Below are positions 10,468-21,202 of a DNA stretch of 64,000 bases, piece by piece. A program made the translations under genes and the position numbers. Each line of letters starts with the position of its first letter. The stretch's first letter is position 1. The stretch is from positions 1,275,874 to 1,339,873 of the forward strand of contig NW_021940919.1 in the NCBI RefSeq assembly GCF_004337985.1, given 5' to 3'. A model generated the notes under the pieces. That model saw only the letters and a list, made by a program, of their open reading frames with translations. It was not told the origin of the DNA and searched no databases. Source of the stretch: Pyricularia pennisetigena. Lineage: Eukaryota; Ascomycota; Sordariomycetes; Magnaporthales; Pyriculariaceae.

Positions 10468-12425
10468 GTTCAGGTAGGCGACGTCAACCATATGTTGGGT
10501 GAGTCACTTTATTTCTTGGTGGGGATGATGGAGACGGATGATTTATGCAACAAAACGTTTAAAGAATAATGACAATGAACGAGTGACCATATGACTATGA
10601 GTGACTGTTGCCTTGTTTCTTGATGGCAAAAGAGGACACGCTGTGCTGAACCGGAGATTTGGGGTCTGGTCGTCGAGCTGGGTGAGGCGGATCACAAGGG
10701 CCTTTAATGGAAAGGTGTCCTTTTAATGCCTGAGGCATAAGCTGGAGTATGGGGGCCGGCGAAGGCTTGTGGGCCCCACCCGGAGCTGTGAGATTGGCGG
10801 CACAATATAGCAGTGGCATCCCTCCAGTATTGGGTGTACACAGTATGAGCCGCGCCCAGCGATCGGTTCCCGCGCGAGTTGCGGACCTGCAGAAGCCCAA
10901 ACGGGGGCAGGGAGTCAGGGGCTTTGTTTATCTTCCTAACCTGGTTGCCTTCCAATGACTCTATTTTCTCCGTCTAGAATAGCCTGGATCTCCTCGAGGG
11001 AAGATAGCAGCAAACCTTCCCTTGGCCACGATGAATCGACGGGCGGCAAGTTCGGTAGTAATTTTATCTGCGGACAATCAAGGGTCCATTTCCAAAAAGG
11101 GAGCCGAGATGGCCGTTCGTGCTGTGTGCAATTAATTCCACCTAGTTCGATCAACTACCGTATGGCTACGCATTCCGAGCTGGATTTGGTACGTCGATTT
11201 GAGTTCCATAAAGACGGCTGTGTCTTGCTGACGACACTTGCGCCGCTGTGGTACAGTACCAACAGGTCCGGTTCAGCTGCTTGGGCAGACTCGACTCGGT
11301 CGGCCATTGGCCATGTCGGGGTATCCCCCCCCCCTTTTTTTCTCAGCAATTCTGCTTGTCCAATACAGTGCTGCACCTTTGTGGATTCGTGTGCATCGGT
11401 TTTACGCCGCCTCACGCCAAATGCCCCAATCAGGGCGATGTCTGTTGCTAAATTTACTCGGTGTAAATCCGCCATACTGCGTACCGTCAGCTTTGTGCAT
11501 TAGACCGTGTTGGCCATGTCAGCGACCTGGTGGGTGCACAAAGGCTTTGGTATTGCTGCCATGGATAAGGTGGTTTCTTGTCTACTAGAATAGTTTGGTT
11601 CTAAATCTAGGCACCGAGTAGGCAGCAGGCAGGTAGCAGACGGACAGAAAAGGAAAGGATTGGTGCTTTTCAGTTTTACGTACCGAGCGGGCCTAGCATG
11701 TACTGTGATACTGACTGTACTTTACGATTCCAGGCAGTATCTTGGTCTTGTCGTCGTGTCATCCCTTCCCCACAATCCGTGGAAAGCAACGCTGTGTGGC
11801 ATGTCATGGCATTTCAGAATGAATCTCCGTCCAAGCCGTCTTGGATTGGATCCGATCCGCATTCTGCATTCCCGCAACTGCCTGTCTGGGAAAGAGATGG
11901 ATCGCCACTAATGAGGGGGTGCATGTCACGATTGACAGTAAAGGGCCGAACCAGAGGTTCGCTTTTGCAATGGTACGAGCAATTTAATTGCTACTTTCAC
12001 TTGGAAATGCCGTGTCACACACTCCTGCAAATCAGCCTGAGCGTGCCTACGTATTTCAATGGTGGGGTTATATTCCCAATTTGTTTCTGCAGGATCCCAA
12101 AAGGCTGTGTACATGATCGCAATGGGTAATTATGGCACAGCAGCAAGGAGTATCCTACCCCGACGCCAAGGCTAGTCAAGGACCTCTTGTTTCCCCTTCA
12201 GGAAACCCGGAGCTTACGGGTGTTTTTTGTCGGAAATCTGAGTAAACCTACCTTGATGTTCCCCTCGCAATGCAAGACATTCGCATGCCTTTGCCACCTG
12301 CTCGACTCGATCCGAAACGGACATGACAACGAGGCAACGAGCGAGGGATGCAATGTCGCTTAACTGATCTTGTTGATGTTGTCGTAGGACGACCTGGCAT
12401 TCCGTTAATCTCCTTTCTGTGAAAA

Positions 12426-12427
<2 letters not shown>

Positions 12428-12468
<41 letters not shown>
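12428..12468. repeat. CA repeat followed by a 30-nt A run
   Basis: A short (AC)n tract runs directly into an uninterrupted A homopolymer in intergenic DNA. Confidence 0.9.
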
Positions 12469-12471
<3 letters not shown>

Positions 12472-13777
12472 ACAATTACTATTGACACACAATCTGACAA
12501 GTGCAGCTGTCAGCCCTAGCTAGGCTACCGAGTAATAGTACCAGAACCTGTGGTGACATGACGCGGTGAATTGTGTACGATTATAAGTTCCCGAAATTCA
12601 TAAATTACTGTCACTGATTCTACCAGCCTGGCTCCCATGTTGGACAATTGCAAAGAATAGCCGCGTTTTTTCTCGTGTTGCCTCGCACAGACTGCCACGG
12701 ATTCAGGGGCGGGCTCACTCATCTTTCCAAGGGTCCATCAATTTCCAGAATACCACGCCAGCCGCCAGATGCGACGTCGATAGTGGCTCACAGTGCATAC
12801 TTCTACTGCAGTCTCGACAATATTTTTTTTTTTTATACTTCTCTCATTTTGTTCTTGAATAATTCTCTGTCGCACTCTTCGAATGCAACTCATCAGAAGC
12901 TACCGCACGTGCCATCCCTTGTCTCCCAACCTCTCTTATCATGCTGTCCGACTCGTTAAGGTTCCGAGCAGCCCACTTCCAGTCAAGAGCAAGATTATGG
13001 GGAAGAAACATTCCACGGGGTGCTCGATCTAGGCCCGACGAATCACAGCCCACAAGCCCACTTGGGACCGGAGGATCAGCTACCCCTGTGTGGAACCCAA
13101 CGAGACAAAGCGAAACAGCCGCTGAGTCCGCCGGCCCCTCGGCTTTGCCAGCCGGGAGGGGCCTGATTCCGTAGTCGGTGGCGAACTGTCGCTTGGTCCT
13201 CTTTTCTATCGGGATGCGGGCTCTATCTACATTCCCGTATCATACGGACTCAGTAATTACCACGCGTAAGCGAAGGTACCACGACAAGTACGACTTCAGT
13301 ACGCCGTCGGGTAATCTGCTTACGCAATACAATATAGTTGACGAGTATCCAGTGTTGAGCATCGAGCATTGAGTTGTACACCAGCTTTTCACTACCAGTA
13401 CCAGCTTATTTGGCTTGCTTTCATCTCTCCCGACTGGGGACCGTGTCTTGCGAGTATGTGCGATTCATACTGTAAACTAACTTTAGCTTTGTAAAGCATG
13501 CAACCACAACATGTCCAGGTCGGACTATCAAGGTACCTTAGCTCGCCGAGCAACTACTAAACTTGCGTTACGCAACTCAGCCAACCCAACACGAACTGCT
13601 CTTGTGGGTAGTCATCCCATAAACCCTCCCATGCCCCCGCCTTGATGTATGGCCCCCCACAGTTAGGGTCTCCGGCCCACAGCCGCAAACTCCATCCAAC
13701 CCACCGTAAAACCACTCAAATACCTTCATAAGGCACCTGTTCAGCAACCACTTCAACAACAACTCAACAATTCATCT

Positions 13778-13877
13778 GGTTCGGTGGTGTAGTTGGTTAT
13801 CACAACAGTCTAACAACTGTACAGTTCACTGTACAATAGTTCACTGTAGGTCCTCAGTTCGAGCCTGGGCCGAATCA
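13778..13877 (+). tRNA. tRNA-Val (anticodon AAC) with intron
   Basis: A full cloverleaf can be folded. The acceptor stem is GGTTCGG with CCGAATC, the D arm carries AGTTGGTTA, and the anticodon stem ACAGT/ACTGT encloses CTAACA. The T arm CTCAG-TTCGAGC-CTGGG ends with discriminator A at 13877. The anticodon AAC lies at 13812-13814, giving valine. A 26-nt intron (13816-13841) interrupts the gene one base 3' of the anticodon, the canonical nuclear tRNA intron position. CCA is not encoded, as usual in eukaryotes. B-box-like GTTCGAGCC is present. Confidence 0.93.
13816..13841 (+). other. tRNA-Val intron
   Basis: 26 nt between positions 37 and 38 of the tRNA. The intron begins with a second copy of the 3' anticodon half-stem (ACTGT) and contains it again, so several alternative pairings with the 5' half-stem ACAGT are possible. 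Confidence 0.85.
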
Positions 13878-15524
13878 GTTACATATTCTTTTTGGTGGCT
13901 GAGAGTAGGTTCTTTTTGGCTTTTGGCTGGTTGGCAGGGACTGCTAGTATAAATTGTATGAAACTTGCTTGGCTAGTTTGTAACATGGAGAATGCTTTTT
14001 GGGCGTTGGGTGAGGCGAAAAGATGTGTGTGGGATCATGGAGGTGATCCAGGTGGCGTCACGTGATTACAGTTGGAGGCATATCCTGGCATGGTAGGAGT
14101 TCTCAACCATCAGATTGGAAGAGAAACAAAAGAAGCATCTGCTTGTGTAAGACATCTGATATCCGAACCTGATCGATTTGTAGTACGCTGTGCATGTATC
14201 TTCTTCGCCACCGTATACATGATGCATCAAAAATAAATATTCCGTATGGAGCGAAACACTCCGTCGCGGCTTTGCCGTGTATAAAAATAAAACAAAAAGA
14301 CCGACGGTGTACCCATTAAATCAAGCTCTATGGCTGCTTGTATCGCATGAATGAGAGCGCATTGCAGATCTCGCATCGCTTCACTGAGCCTATATGCGTA
14401 TAGCCATCCAAGCCGCCTTGGGTGCTTGCTTTTCAAATGGGTTGAGACCTGTTTTCAGCATGCGGACTTGGCGGGGAATGCTATGAGTATAAGCCAATCC
14501 ACCTATTCGTCTATTCTGTATGGAAAAGAAACGCATCTTGTAGTGTATTGGACCAAACTGCAGATGCGGTGAGCGGTTGCAAGTCGGGACGAGCAAAGGA
14601 ATAGGAGTGGTTAACATTCACCACGCCTTGCACGCCTTGCACGCCTTGCACGTCACTCCTCCCTCTTCCAACGCCTTTTCGAGGCTAGGATCACGATGTA
14701 ATGGTCGGGTATTTTTATATATTGTTATTAATGGTTTGTGTATATTTGCACGATGGGCATATCCCCAACCATTCCACGTACCCACCTCACTGAACAGAGG
14801 GTCCAGGTAACGAAGGATATTGCTTGTTATACTTAAAGATTGTCGGTTTTTGATATTTTTGGATATATGACAGGAATGTAATGCAGCGACAAATGTTAAA
14901 TATCAAAACTAAATCTTTGTCAAATCAAATATCCAACTCTAGTTGATGCCAATATTAGCACATTCGAGGTTCGCATTAATACTGTCAGCTTCGACGTCAA
15001 CGATCTCAAAGCTTCGTGGCAAAATTGTGGGATTCAACGTCGACGATCCCAAGCCTCACCCCCAACACTGTAACGTGCAATGCAGAGTACGACCTCAAGG
15101 ATGGCATGGCGCAGAATTTTTCAAGGATTTTGGGCCTGTTACGCGAAAAAGTAAAAAGAAAGAAAAAAAAAAAAAACTTATGGTCAGACGCACACTCGCA
15201 CACTGTATGGGGTACTTGGCTAAATGCTAAATGCGTATACGGCTATGTGGCCATTGCAATGCAACTGCAGGGAATGAGGAATGAGGAATGTATTCGTATA
15301 TTTGTCACGGTATTTGTCTTACGAGGCACTTTGGTTTTACCATTGGGAATTTATGAATTGCCCTGCATACCAGGTGCATAAAACATATACTCGCATCCGC
15401 CTTCGGATATGAAGCCTTTAATCCAGCATGAGGGATGCCTCTATAGCCCCAGGACTCCATCAAGCTTTGCGTGTCAAAGCAAACATCTACTATCCGGTAG
15501 CGGGCTGGCTACCCTGACGGCCCC
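13878..15524. other. Intergenic region
   Basis: No gene recognised. It contains a short tandem repeat of a 10-mer (CACGCCTTGC, three copies, 14622-14652) and an A-rich tract near 15150-15176. Frames of fewer than 125 codons are present without supporting features. Confidence 0.5.
14622..14652. repeat. 10-bp tandem repeat, three copies
   Basis: The unit CACGCCTTGC is repeated head to tail three times in intergenic DNA. Confidence 0.85.
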
Positions 15525-15896
15525 CTAGCAGCCACAGCCTTCTGATAAACATACGCATAGGGTGTAGTTCTGAGACGAGGCTGCTGGTTCTCTGCTCACA
15601 GCATCCCTAAGCATCTTGACCACAACAGCATTTGTCACCAAAACCGTTTCGCTGGCGTTACGGTTGCCCCCGCGCAAAGTGCGAACACCACTACCATATT
15701 CCAAAGTAGATATCACGGCCGGCGCACACGCTTGGTTGGGACACGGGATTTTGATGCTCACAAAGACTGTGCTAACCGTTTCGCACATGTTTTCGGCATC
15801 AGGTACTCTACCATTAAGCCTGGCGATGTCGCAGCGGATCAACCTTGAGAAGGAATGGGTCCCGCAGGTATATTTGTCGCAAGCCTTGACGCACAT
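15525..15896 (-). CDS. Small Cys-rich hypothetical protein
   Basis: A single frame of 123 codons from MCVKACDKYTCG; the frame is open a further 35 codons upstream. It contains about eleven cysteines in pairs: CVKAC, TCG, RCD, NMCE, CPNQAC and a C-terminal CVCLSEGCGC. Internal blocks such as RLNGRVPDAENMCETV and the VSIKIPCPN block look like constrained protein rather than chance sequence. There is no signal peptide, so it is probably intracellular, and the Cys spacing suggests metal binding. I do not recognise a named family. The frame could still be chance, since flanking DNA shows no splice signals to test it. Confidence 0.45.
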   Translation of the reverse strand: MCVKACDKYTCGTHSFSRLIRCDIARLNGRVPDAENMCETVSTVFVSIKIPCPNQACAPAVISTLEYGSGVRTLRGGNRNASETVLVTNAVVVKMLRDAVSREPAASSQNYTLCVCLSEGCGC

Positions 15897-16319
15897 CCTG
15901 AGCGTCGGGTTATAGCTGGTTACTGGTATAGTAAGTGTAAGATGGAATGACGATGAATAAAAACCGGCAACTAGACCCTGACCTCCAGGAGGCCACCGCA
16001 TCTTTTATGCACTTCTATCCGCTGTAAAAAGTCGTTACGGTATAGCCAAAAACTTGGAACAATGGGGTTGTTATGAAGCAGAACAAAAGAAAGGTCTGCT
16101 ATTATCGATGCACACAAAGACTAGACAATGACAACCAGGAGCGTTCTACGGGATTTAGAAACTGATCGAACCACTTCATATGTAGGACACTAAAACGTAT
16201 GCACTGCGACGCAACTGTGACACTGCTCCAAGTATTATGATTTCATTATGGATAGGTATTCATCACATGCCGAAAATTAGGAAATAGGTATCAAAACGCA
16301 CTCAACACACTGCCCGCCA
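15897..16319. other. Intergenic region
   Basis: About 420 bp upstream of the Cys-rich frame and downstream of the MDR gene. Nothing further seen. Confidence 0.5.
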
Positions 16320-17339
16320 TCACAGAGTAATAATAATCTTACCAGACGCTCTTCCCGTCTTCAGCTCCTCGTACGCCTCCTTGACTTGCTCAAAGGGAAA
16401 AGTCTTGTGAGTCACCGTCTTGAGCTTGCCATTGGCCAGCCAGTCCGAAATCCGGGACAAATCCTTGTGGTTGTTGGACGTCATGTAGAACTCCATCTTG
16501 CGCTTGCCGCCACCCAGAAAGCCTGGCAACACCAAACCCTTGACCATGCTCGTGACGACAGCCGAGTTCGCAGCGCCGCCTACCGCGACGTACTTGGCCT
16601 CAGGTTTGAGATAGTCGGACGAGCTGGTGTACAAGTTTCCAGGCGAAAAGCCGACGAGGTCGACAGCGAGGTCAAAGACCTGTCCCTTCTTCTTGAGCTC
16701 CGCAACCACGTCAGACGTCTTGTAGTCGATGATCTCGTCGGCACCCAGGTCCTTGCACAACTGGGCCTTGGCCGTGGAGCATGTAGCGGTGACGTGGCAG
16801 CCGAGCTGCTTGGCAATCTGGATGGCATAAGTGCCCGTGCCGCCGGCGCCTCCATTGACGAACACCTTGGCGCCCGAGCCCTCCTTGATGTTGGCGGCGA
16901 TGGGTTGCAGACCCGTCAATGCAGCGGTGTTTGCGCCGGCAGCCTGCTCAAACGAGACGTTATCGGCGATCTTGGCACTGCCCTCGTGTTCCAGAATTGT
17001 GTACTCGGCCAGCGTACCCTGACCAGCACGGGGGTCGACGCGGCCAAAAACCCGGTCGCCTGCCTTGTAGGGAGAATCGGGGCCTGCCTTGACGACCACG
17101 CCGGCGCAATCCATGCCGGGGATCTTGCCGGCACTGACCATCAATCGGCTAACGACGGGGAGGGCGGGGAACTTGTAGTCGGCTGGGTTGATAGCCGCCG
17201 CCTTGACTTGAGTGAGCACTTGACCCTTCTTCAGTGGCTGTGAAGGGTAGGGAGCGGCATCGTTGAGCTGGAGGGTTTTGGTCACGTCCCCGGGGCCGCT
17301 GAGCTGCCAAGCGCGCATTGTCTTGTTCTGGTCCGCCAT
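16320..17339 (-). CDS. MDR-family NAD(P)H-dependent oxidoreductase (quinone reductase type)
   Basis: A single exon of 339 codons starts at MADQNKTMRAWQL; the open frame extends upstream but lacks homology-like sequence there. The N-terminal GroES-like domain includes NPADYKFP and a PGMDCAGVVVKAG-KAGDRVFG block. The Rossmann fold has the nucleotide motif NGGAGGTGTYAIQIAKQLG and a CSTAKAQLCKDLGADEIIDY segment. The catalytic and structural zinc ligands of true alcohol dehydrogenases are not evident, so a zinc-independent enoyl or quinone reductase of the RTN4IP1/QOR type is likelier. Substrate unknown. The C-terminus GRASGKIIITL is typical of the family. Confidence 0.88.
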   Translation of the reverse strand: MADQNKTMRAWQLSGPGDVTKTLQLNDAAPYPSQPLKKGQVLTQVKAAAINPADYKFPALPVVSRLMVSAGKIPGMDCAGVVVKAGPDSPYKAGDRVFGRVDPRAGQGTLAEYTILEHEGSAKIADNVSFEQAAGANTAALTGLQPIAANIKEGSGAKVFVNGGAGGTGTYAIQIAKQLGCHVTATCSTAKAQLCKDLGADEIIDYKTSDVVAELKKKGQVFDLAVDLVGFSPGNLYTSSSDYLKPEAKYVAVGGAANSAVVTSMVKGLVLPGFLGGGKRKMEFYMTSNNHKDLSRISDWLANGKLKTVTHKTFPFEQVKEAYEELKTGRASGKIIITL

Positions 17340-18538
17340 GTCGTTGCTTTGTTGTGTTCGTGCTAATGCTGTGTGCGGTATGTTTGTATTGTTGAATGTA
17401 GCTAGGAAACTGCGCAGTGATGGAGATCCTTGTTTGATTACTTGCGTGTAGACAAAAAGCTGACCAAGATGAGCGACAAGGACCAGAAGCGCGTCATGGA
17501 AAATTAAGGTTGATCTACCAGTAATGGTGATGCAATTGCATGGAGCTGGCGTAGACAGGGTATGTCCCGGATGCTTGAGCGGAATGGAGTCACTTGCATG
17601 CACCTCCCTCCGTAGTTGGCTACTTATTCCGTACCTATTCCGCACCCTTTTCTTGCTGGTTGGTAGAAATGCATATCCATGGGCCCGATTGAACAGGCCC
17701 ATTTACCAATCGACCAGATCTGAATTGAGTATTTTGCGCCGAGAAAAGTGGGCTGTTCTGGTCAAGTGAATGGGATTTCAAATAAACTCGCCGGAAACAA
17801 TGGCAGAAATCGACGCATCAGATCAAGATTTAGCGGGTGCCAACAAGGCAAAGACCTTCGGGTTGGCAAGAAAAATCTAAATTCTCCCAAACTCCTTGGA
17901 TAGCAGTTTGCAAGGTGTCCGAGCCAGCGGATGAAAAACAACAACATTTACACCATCACAACCACAGGAAAAATCCAATTCCTCTCATGTTCAAAGCCTG
18001 ATTACATAGTACATTGTGTGATCGTTCAGATGGTTTGGAGTGGGCGTATTTTTGTTACAACTGCAGTCTCGCCCGTATCATATCGTGGCACGGGCGGAGC
18101 CGGAATCAGATTATTTTCCGACATCAAGTCACAGCTCATTGCAATATTCTGATTTGAAAGTCGAAATAACCATTGACGGTAACCTTTGCGACTACATCGC
18201 AAAATTGGTGGCTTTGCCAATGTCAATACTTGTTCACGTCACGGGGTCAATCCTGTCAAATCGCCAAAGACTCAGCCCAGACACATGAAATTTCACTCTT
18301 GGTTTACCTTCTGTAGAGGCCGACGGACTCAATGTCGGCGCCTCTAGTGGGTGTATATGTACAAAACTGGCACCACACATGCCCGTATACCAACTCGGAT
18401 CATGTCAGCAGCCACACGGCGTTCGCCTTGTTTGATACGGCGTTACATCCCGTGACGGCATCCTGTCCCAAGCGCGTCGCATCGCCCGAAAAATCCGCAG
18501 AGTTCTTCCAAGCCTTGAATGACCTTAATCGTATCAAC
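17340..18538. other. Intergenic region
   Basis: About 1.2 kb between the MDR start and the end of NUO-21, holding the MDR promoter. No gene recognised; frames are under 85 codons. Confidence 0.5.
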
Positions 18539-19366
18539 TCATGAAGACTCCTTCAGCGTCTTGCCTTCCGCTGCGAGTTCTCGCTCAGCCTGCCTGTAGT
18601 ACTTGGCCGTGTCTACTCCATGCTGGTTGTGGTTCACAAAGTTGAACCACGGCACCACCTCGTGAAACAGGGCCGAGTAGCGCGACTGCCTGGCCGCGAC
18701 ACCCTGCATGTTGGGCGTCAGCTGTGACACGCCGTACAGGGGCTCGCCCTTCTTGACCTTGTCCACCATCTCGCGCATGTCCATTTCCAACTCGCGCGAG
18801 TTCTCCGACATGCCGAAGAAGCGTACTGTAGAGTTAAAGAGCGTCGGTAACTTAATCGCTGCAGATCGGAGAAAATATATGTATCAAAGCCTGAACCTAC
18901 AGCACGATCTCTGATAGAAGAGGAGGAACCCCCCTGTGAGCCCAACAGCTCCCGTAAGCCTCATTGCCTGAGCAAAGCCGCCCCTACCGACCAAAGACGG
19001 CGAGAGCCTCTCCATCAGGACGAGGAGACCGGGTCCGGCTGCGGCCGCAGTAGCACCGAACGCATAATCGGATGGCCTGGCGTATGAGATGACACGCTTG
19101 AAGTGTCTGTAGTAGTCGATGTAGCCATTGAGTCAGCCAAGGTTCACGACAGAAGCAGTCCAGTTCATGTTTCAATCGCTCGAGAAGAATCGAATAGGTG
19201 GGACGTACGGGTCGTTGTCTATGAGCTATATGTATTGTCGAATTGATGATTAGCAGGTGCCCCGGCTCGTTATCGGCTTCCATCCTCCAAGGCATGATTG
19301 ACTTACGGGATACTCGCTAGGGAGCGTCTTGCTGGGCACGTATCGTGCGGTGCTGTCAATCGACAT
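18539..19366 (-). CDS. Complex I 21 kDa accessory subunit (NUO-21 type)
   Basis: Four exons (19366-19307, 19225-19209, 19106-18901, 18825-18539) join in frame to 189 codons. The sequence runs MSIDSTARYVPSKTLPSEYP, LIDNDP, HFKRVISYARPSDY, then a membrane segment (GPGLLVLMERL and AMRLTGAVGLTGGFLLFYQR). It ends in the diagnostic tail with EMDMREMVDKVKKGEPLYG and VPWFNFVNHNQHGVDTAKYY. This tail is the C-terminal domain of the fungal NADH:ubiquinone oxidoreductase 21 kDa subunit. The protein acts in the mitochondrial inner membrane as an accessory subunit of respiratory complex I. Exon 2 is only 17 nt. It is divergent from CSM3, with about 430 bp between starts. Confidence 0.92.
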
Positions 19367-19792
19367 TTTGAATCTCTGGCTGAACAATGGTCGTTGTCCG
19401 GTTGGTCGATTTCTCTATGTCGTCCCCTTCGTCGTCATTGCATGATTGCACCGAAGGGAATTCGAAGCTTAGCTCGCGAACTGGGTAAATGGATGCCTCA
19501 GGCATCAAATGACTAGTTCGGTTGTTTGCAGTAGTCGGGCGGAAGCCAATGCACGCATGCCAAGCCAAGTTCAATTCTTGCCCCGCAGAGTTGCATTTGC
19601 TACGTACTTTACGCGTCTGGGGTCCAAGACGCGTTTGCGCAAACACATCAACATCATCAGTAACAACGGTTTTGCCCAGTACATACCTACTTTCACTAAT
19701 CACGAGCCAAGCATCAGCCAGCATCAAGAGAGAAAAGCCCAATAAAAGAGTAAAACCTAATCGCATCCTAAGGAATATTTTGTGTGTCCAAG
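19367..19792. promoter_or_regulatory. Shared divergent promoter region (NUO-21 / CSM3)
   Basis: 426 bp between two divergent start codons. No specific element could be assigned. Confidence 0.5.
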
Positions 19793-20956
19793 ATGTCTAC
19801 CTATAAAGCAAAACGGCCGTCTGTTCCAGCCCTTGACAACTACCTCCCCGACGATGAGGATTTCTTCGACCCATTCGCTTCGCCCACCAATTCTCCCACT
19901 CAGAGCCCCAAGTCCAAGGCCGCGGCTAAACGCAGTGAGCCAGATGGAGGTCTGGGTATAGACAAAGAGGTTTCGGTTGCCAAGCGTGCCCGAGTCCCGC
20001 GTGTCAAACTCGATGAGACAAGGTGCGCTACAGTTTCCCTGACATAATTTGACTTGCCGCCTCTTTGTATATCTAACTAACATCGGATCCTGTCATCAAC
20101 GCAAACATGAAGACTCCTCTCGGACAAGGGCATACCTGCTCTTCGCAAGCGGGCAGGAACCCTCAAACTCAAGGGCAAGGGGCACGAGTTCTCAGACGCG
20201 GCGCGGCTCTTATCTTTCTACCAACTCTGGCTCGACGACCTCTTCCCCAAGGCCAAATTCCTCGATGCCTTGGCCATGGTAGAAAAGGCTGGCCACAAGA
20301 CCACCATGCACAAAGCCCGCACAGATTGGATAAACGACTTGAAACCCAACATGACGGCTCCCGACAATGATGACCAGGGCGACATTGGTGGCGCTCCAGC
20401 TGCGCAACCACAATCATCTAGGATAGCGCCGATTTTCGAGAAGCCGCAAACGACCGAAGCATCTATTGTGCCGGAAGGGGGTAGTAATGGCGTGGATGAC
20501 TTGTTTGGCGGCGGGGACCTTGGCGAATTGTATGATGACACCCCCGAGGCTATCCGGACTGGTGGAGAGCCGGACGATGATGACATCGAGGCTTTGATGG
20601 CCGAGGCAGAATCCTCCACAAGGCAGCCAGCGCCTGTGGCCAGGAGTATATTCGGCCCTGGAAGACCGACCAAGCCTGGTACAGAGGCAAAACGAGCAAA
20701 CGATTCACCAAATGATGAAGAGCTAGATGCGCTCATGGCGGAGGCGGAAATGCATACAGCGTCCCACGGTTCATCTGGGGCTGGAAAACAACAGGGCCAG
20801 ACTAATCCTGAGAACGAGGATGACGACCTGGAAGCGTTGATACAGGAGGCCGAAGGTGTACTGAAACAGAAACCAGCACCATCCAAAAAGACGCAGGACA
20901 AAACTAGTAGTTTTGACGATGACGAGGCAGCCATGGCTGAGCTCGACCTATGGTGA
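19793..20956 (+). CDS. CSM3: Replication fork protection subunit Csm3/Swi3
   Basis: Two exons (19793-20022, 20113-20956) give 357 codons; the junction completes [19 protein letters not shown]. The Swi3 domain follows, with [20 protein letters not shown] and [33 protein letters not shown], at about residues 77-150. Csm3/Swi3 (Tipin) pairs with Tof1/Swi1 at replication forks to hold the checkpoint and stabilise stalled forks; it acts in the nucleus. The N-terminus is disordered and acidic/basic, with [14 protein letters not shown] near residue 15. The C-terminal half is acidic and carries three similar motifs of the form (D/E)(I/L)(E/D)AL(M/I)xEAE and a final MAELDLW, which are conserved-looking and may be interaction motifs. 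Confidence 0.92.
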
Positions 20957-21202
20957 ACCGAGGTCTCCTGATTTCTATGAAAAGTATCCTTTGCCCAGGG
21001 GAAACGGTACTTAGGTGTAAACTCTGTTATACCCCGTTTAATTTCAGCATTGGCTAGAGTCTTCCGGGTCCCCAAAATTGTCGGCACAAGGCCATGTGTG
21101 ACACCTGACTCAAACTTGCAAAGAAGGATTTCTCGCAAGATGACACAACCTTGGAATAAATAACATGTAAACCAAACCGTCTTCACCCCCACAAAACAAC
21201 GC

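Larger units (their letters stand above)
10279..13777. other. Large intergenic region upstream of hac1
   Basis: About 3.5 kb between hac1 and the tRNA gene. It contains a CA-rich/A30 tract at 12428-12468 and an 11-nt T run near 12829. Open frames of up to 182 codons (10955-11503, +) show no domain, signal peptide or splice support, and I read them as chance. The first few hundred bases should hold the hac1 promoter and leader. Confidence 0.5.

Noticed and set aside
10955..11503. 182-codon plus-strand frame upstream of hac1
   Set aside because: No domain, signal peptide or compositional support; an overlapping frame is open on the other strand as well.
11698..12129. 143-codon plus-strand frame
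   Set aside because: Reads as unconstrained sequence without motifs or splice partners.
16386..17243. 285-codon plus-strand frame opposite the MDR gene
   Set aside because: It is the antisense shadow of a clear oxidoreductase gene.
20218..21192. 324-codon minus-strand frame opposite CSM3
   Set aside because: Ser-rich antisense shadow of the acidic Csm3 tail.
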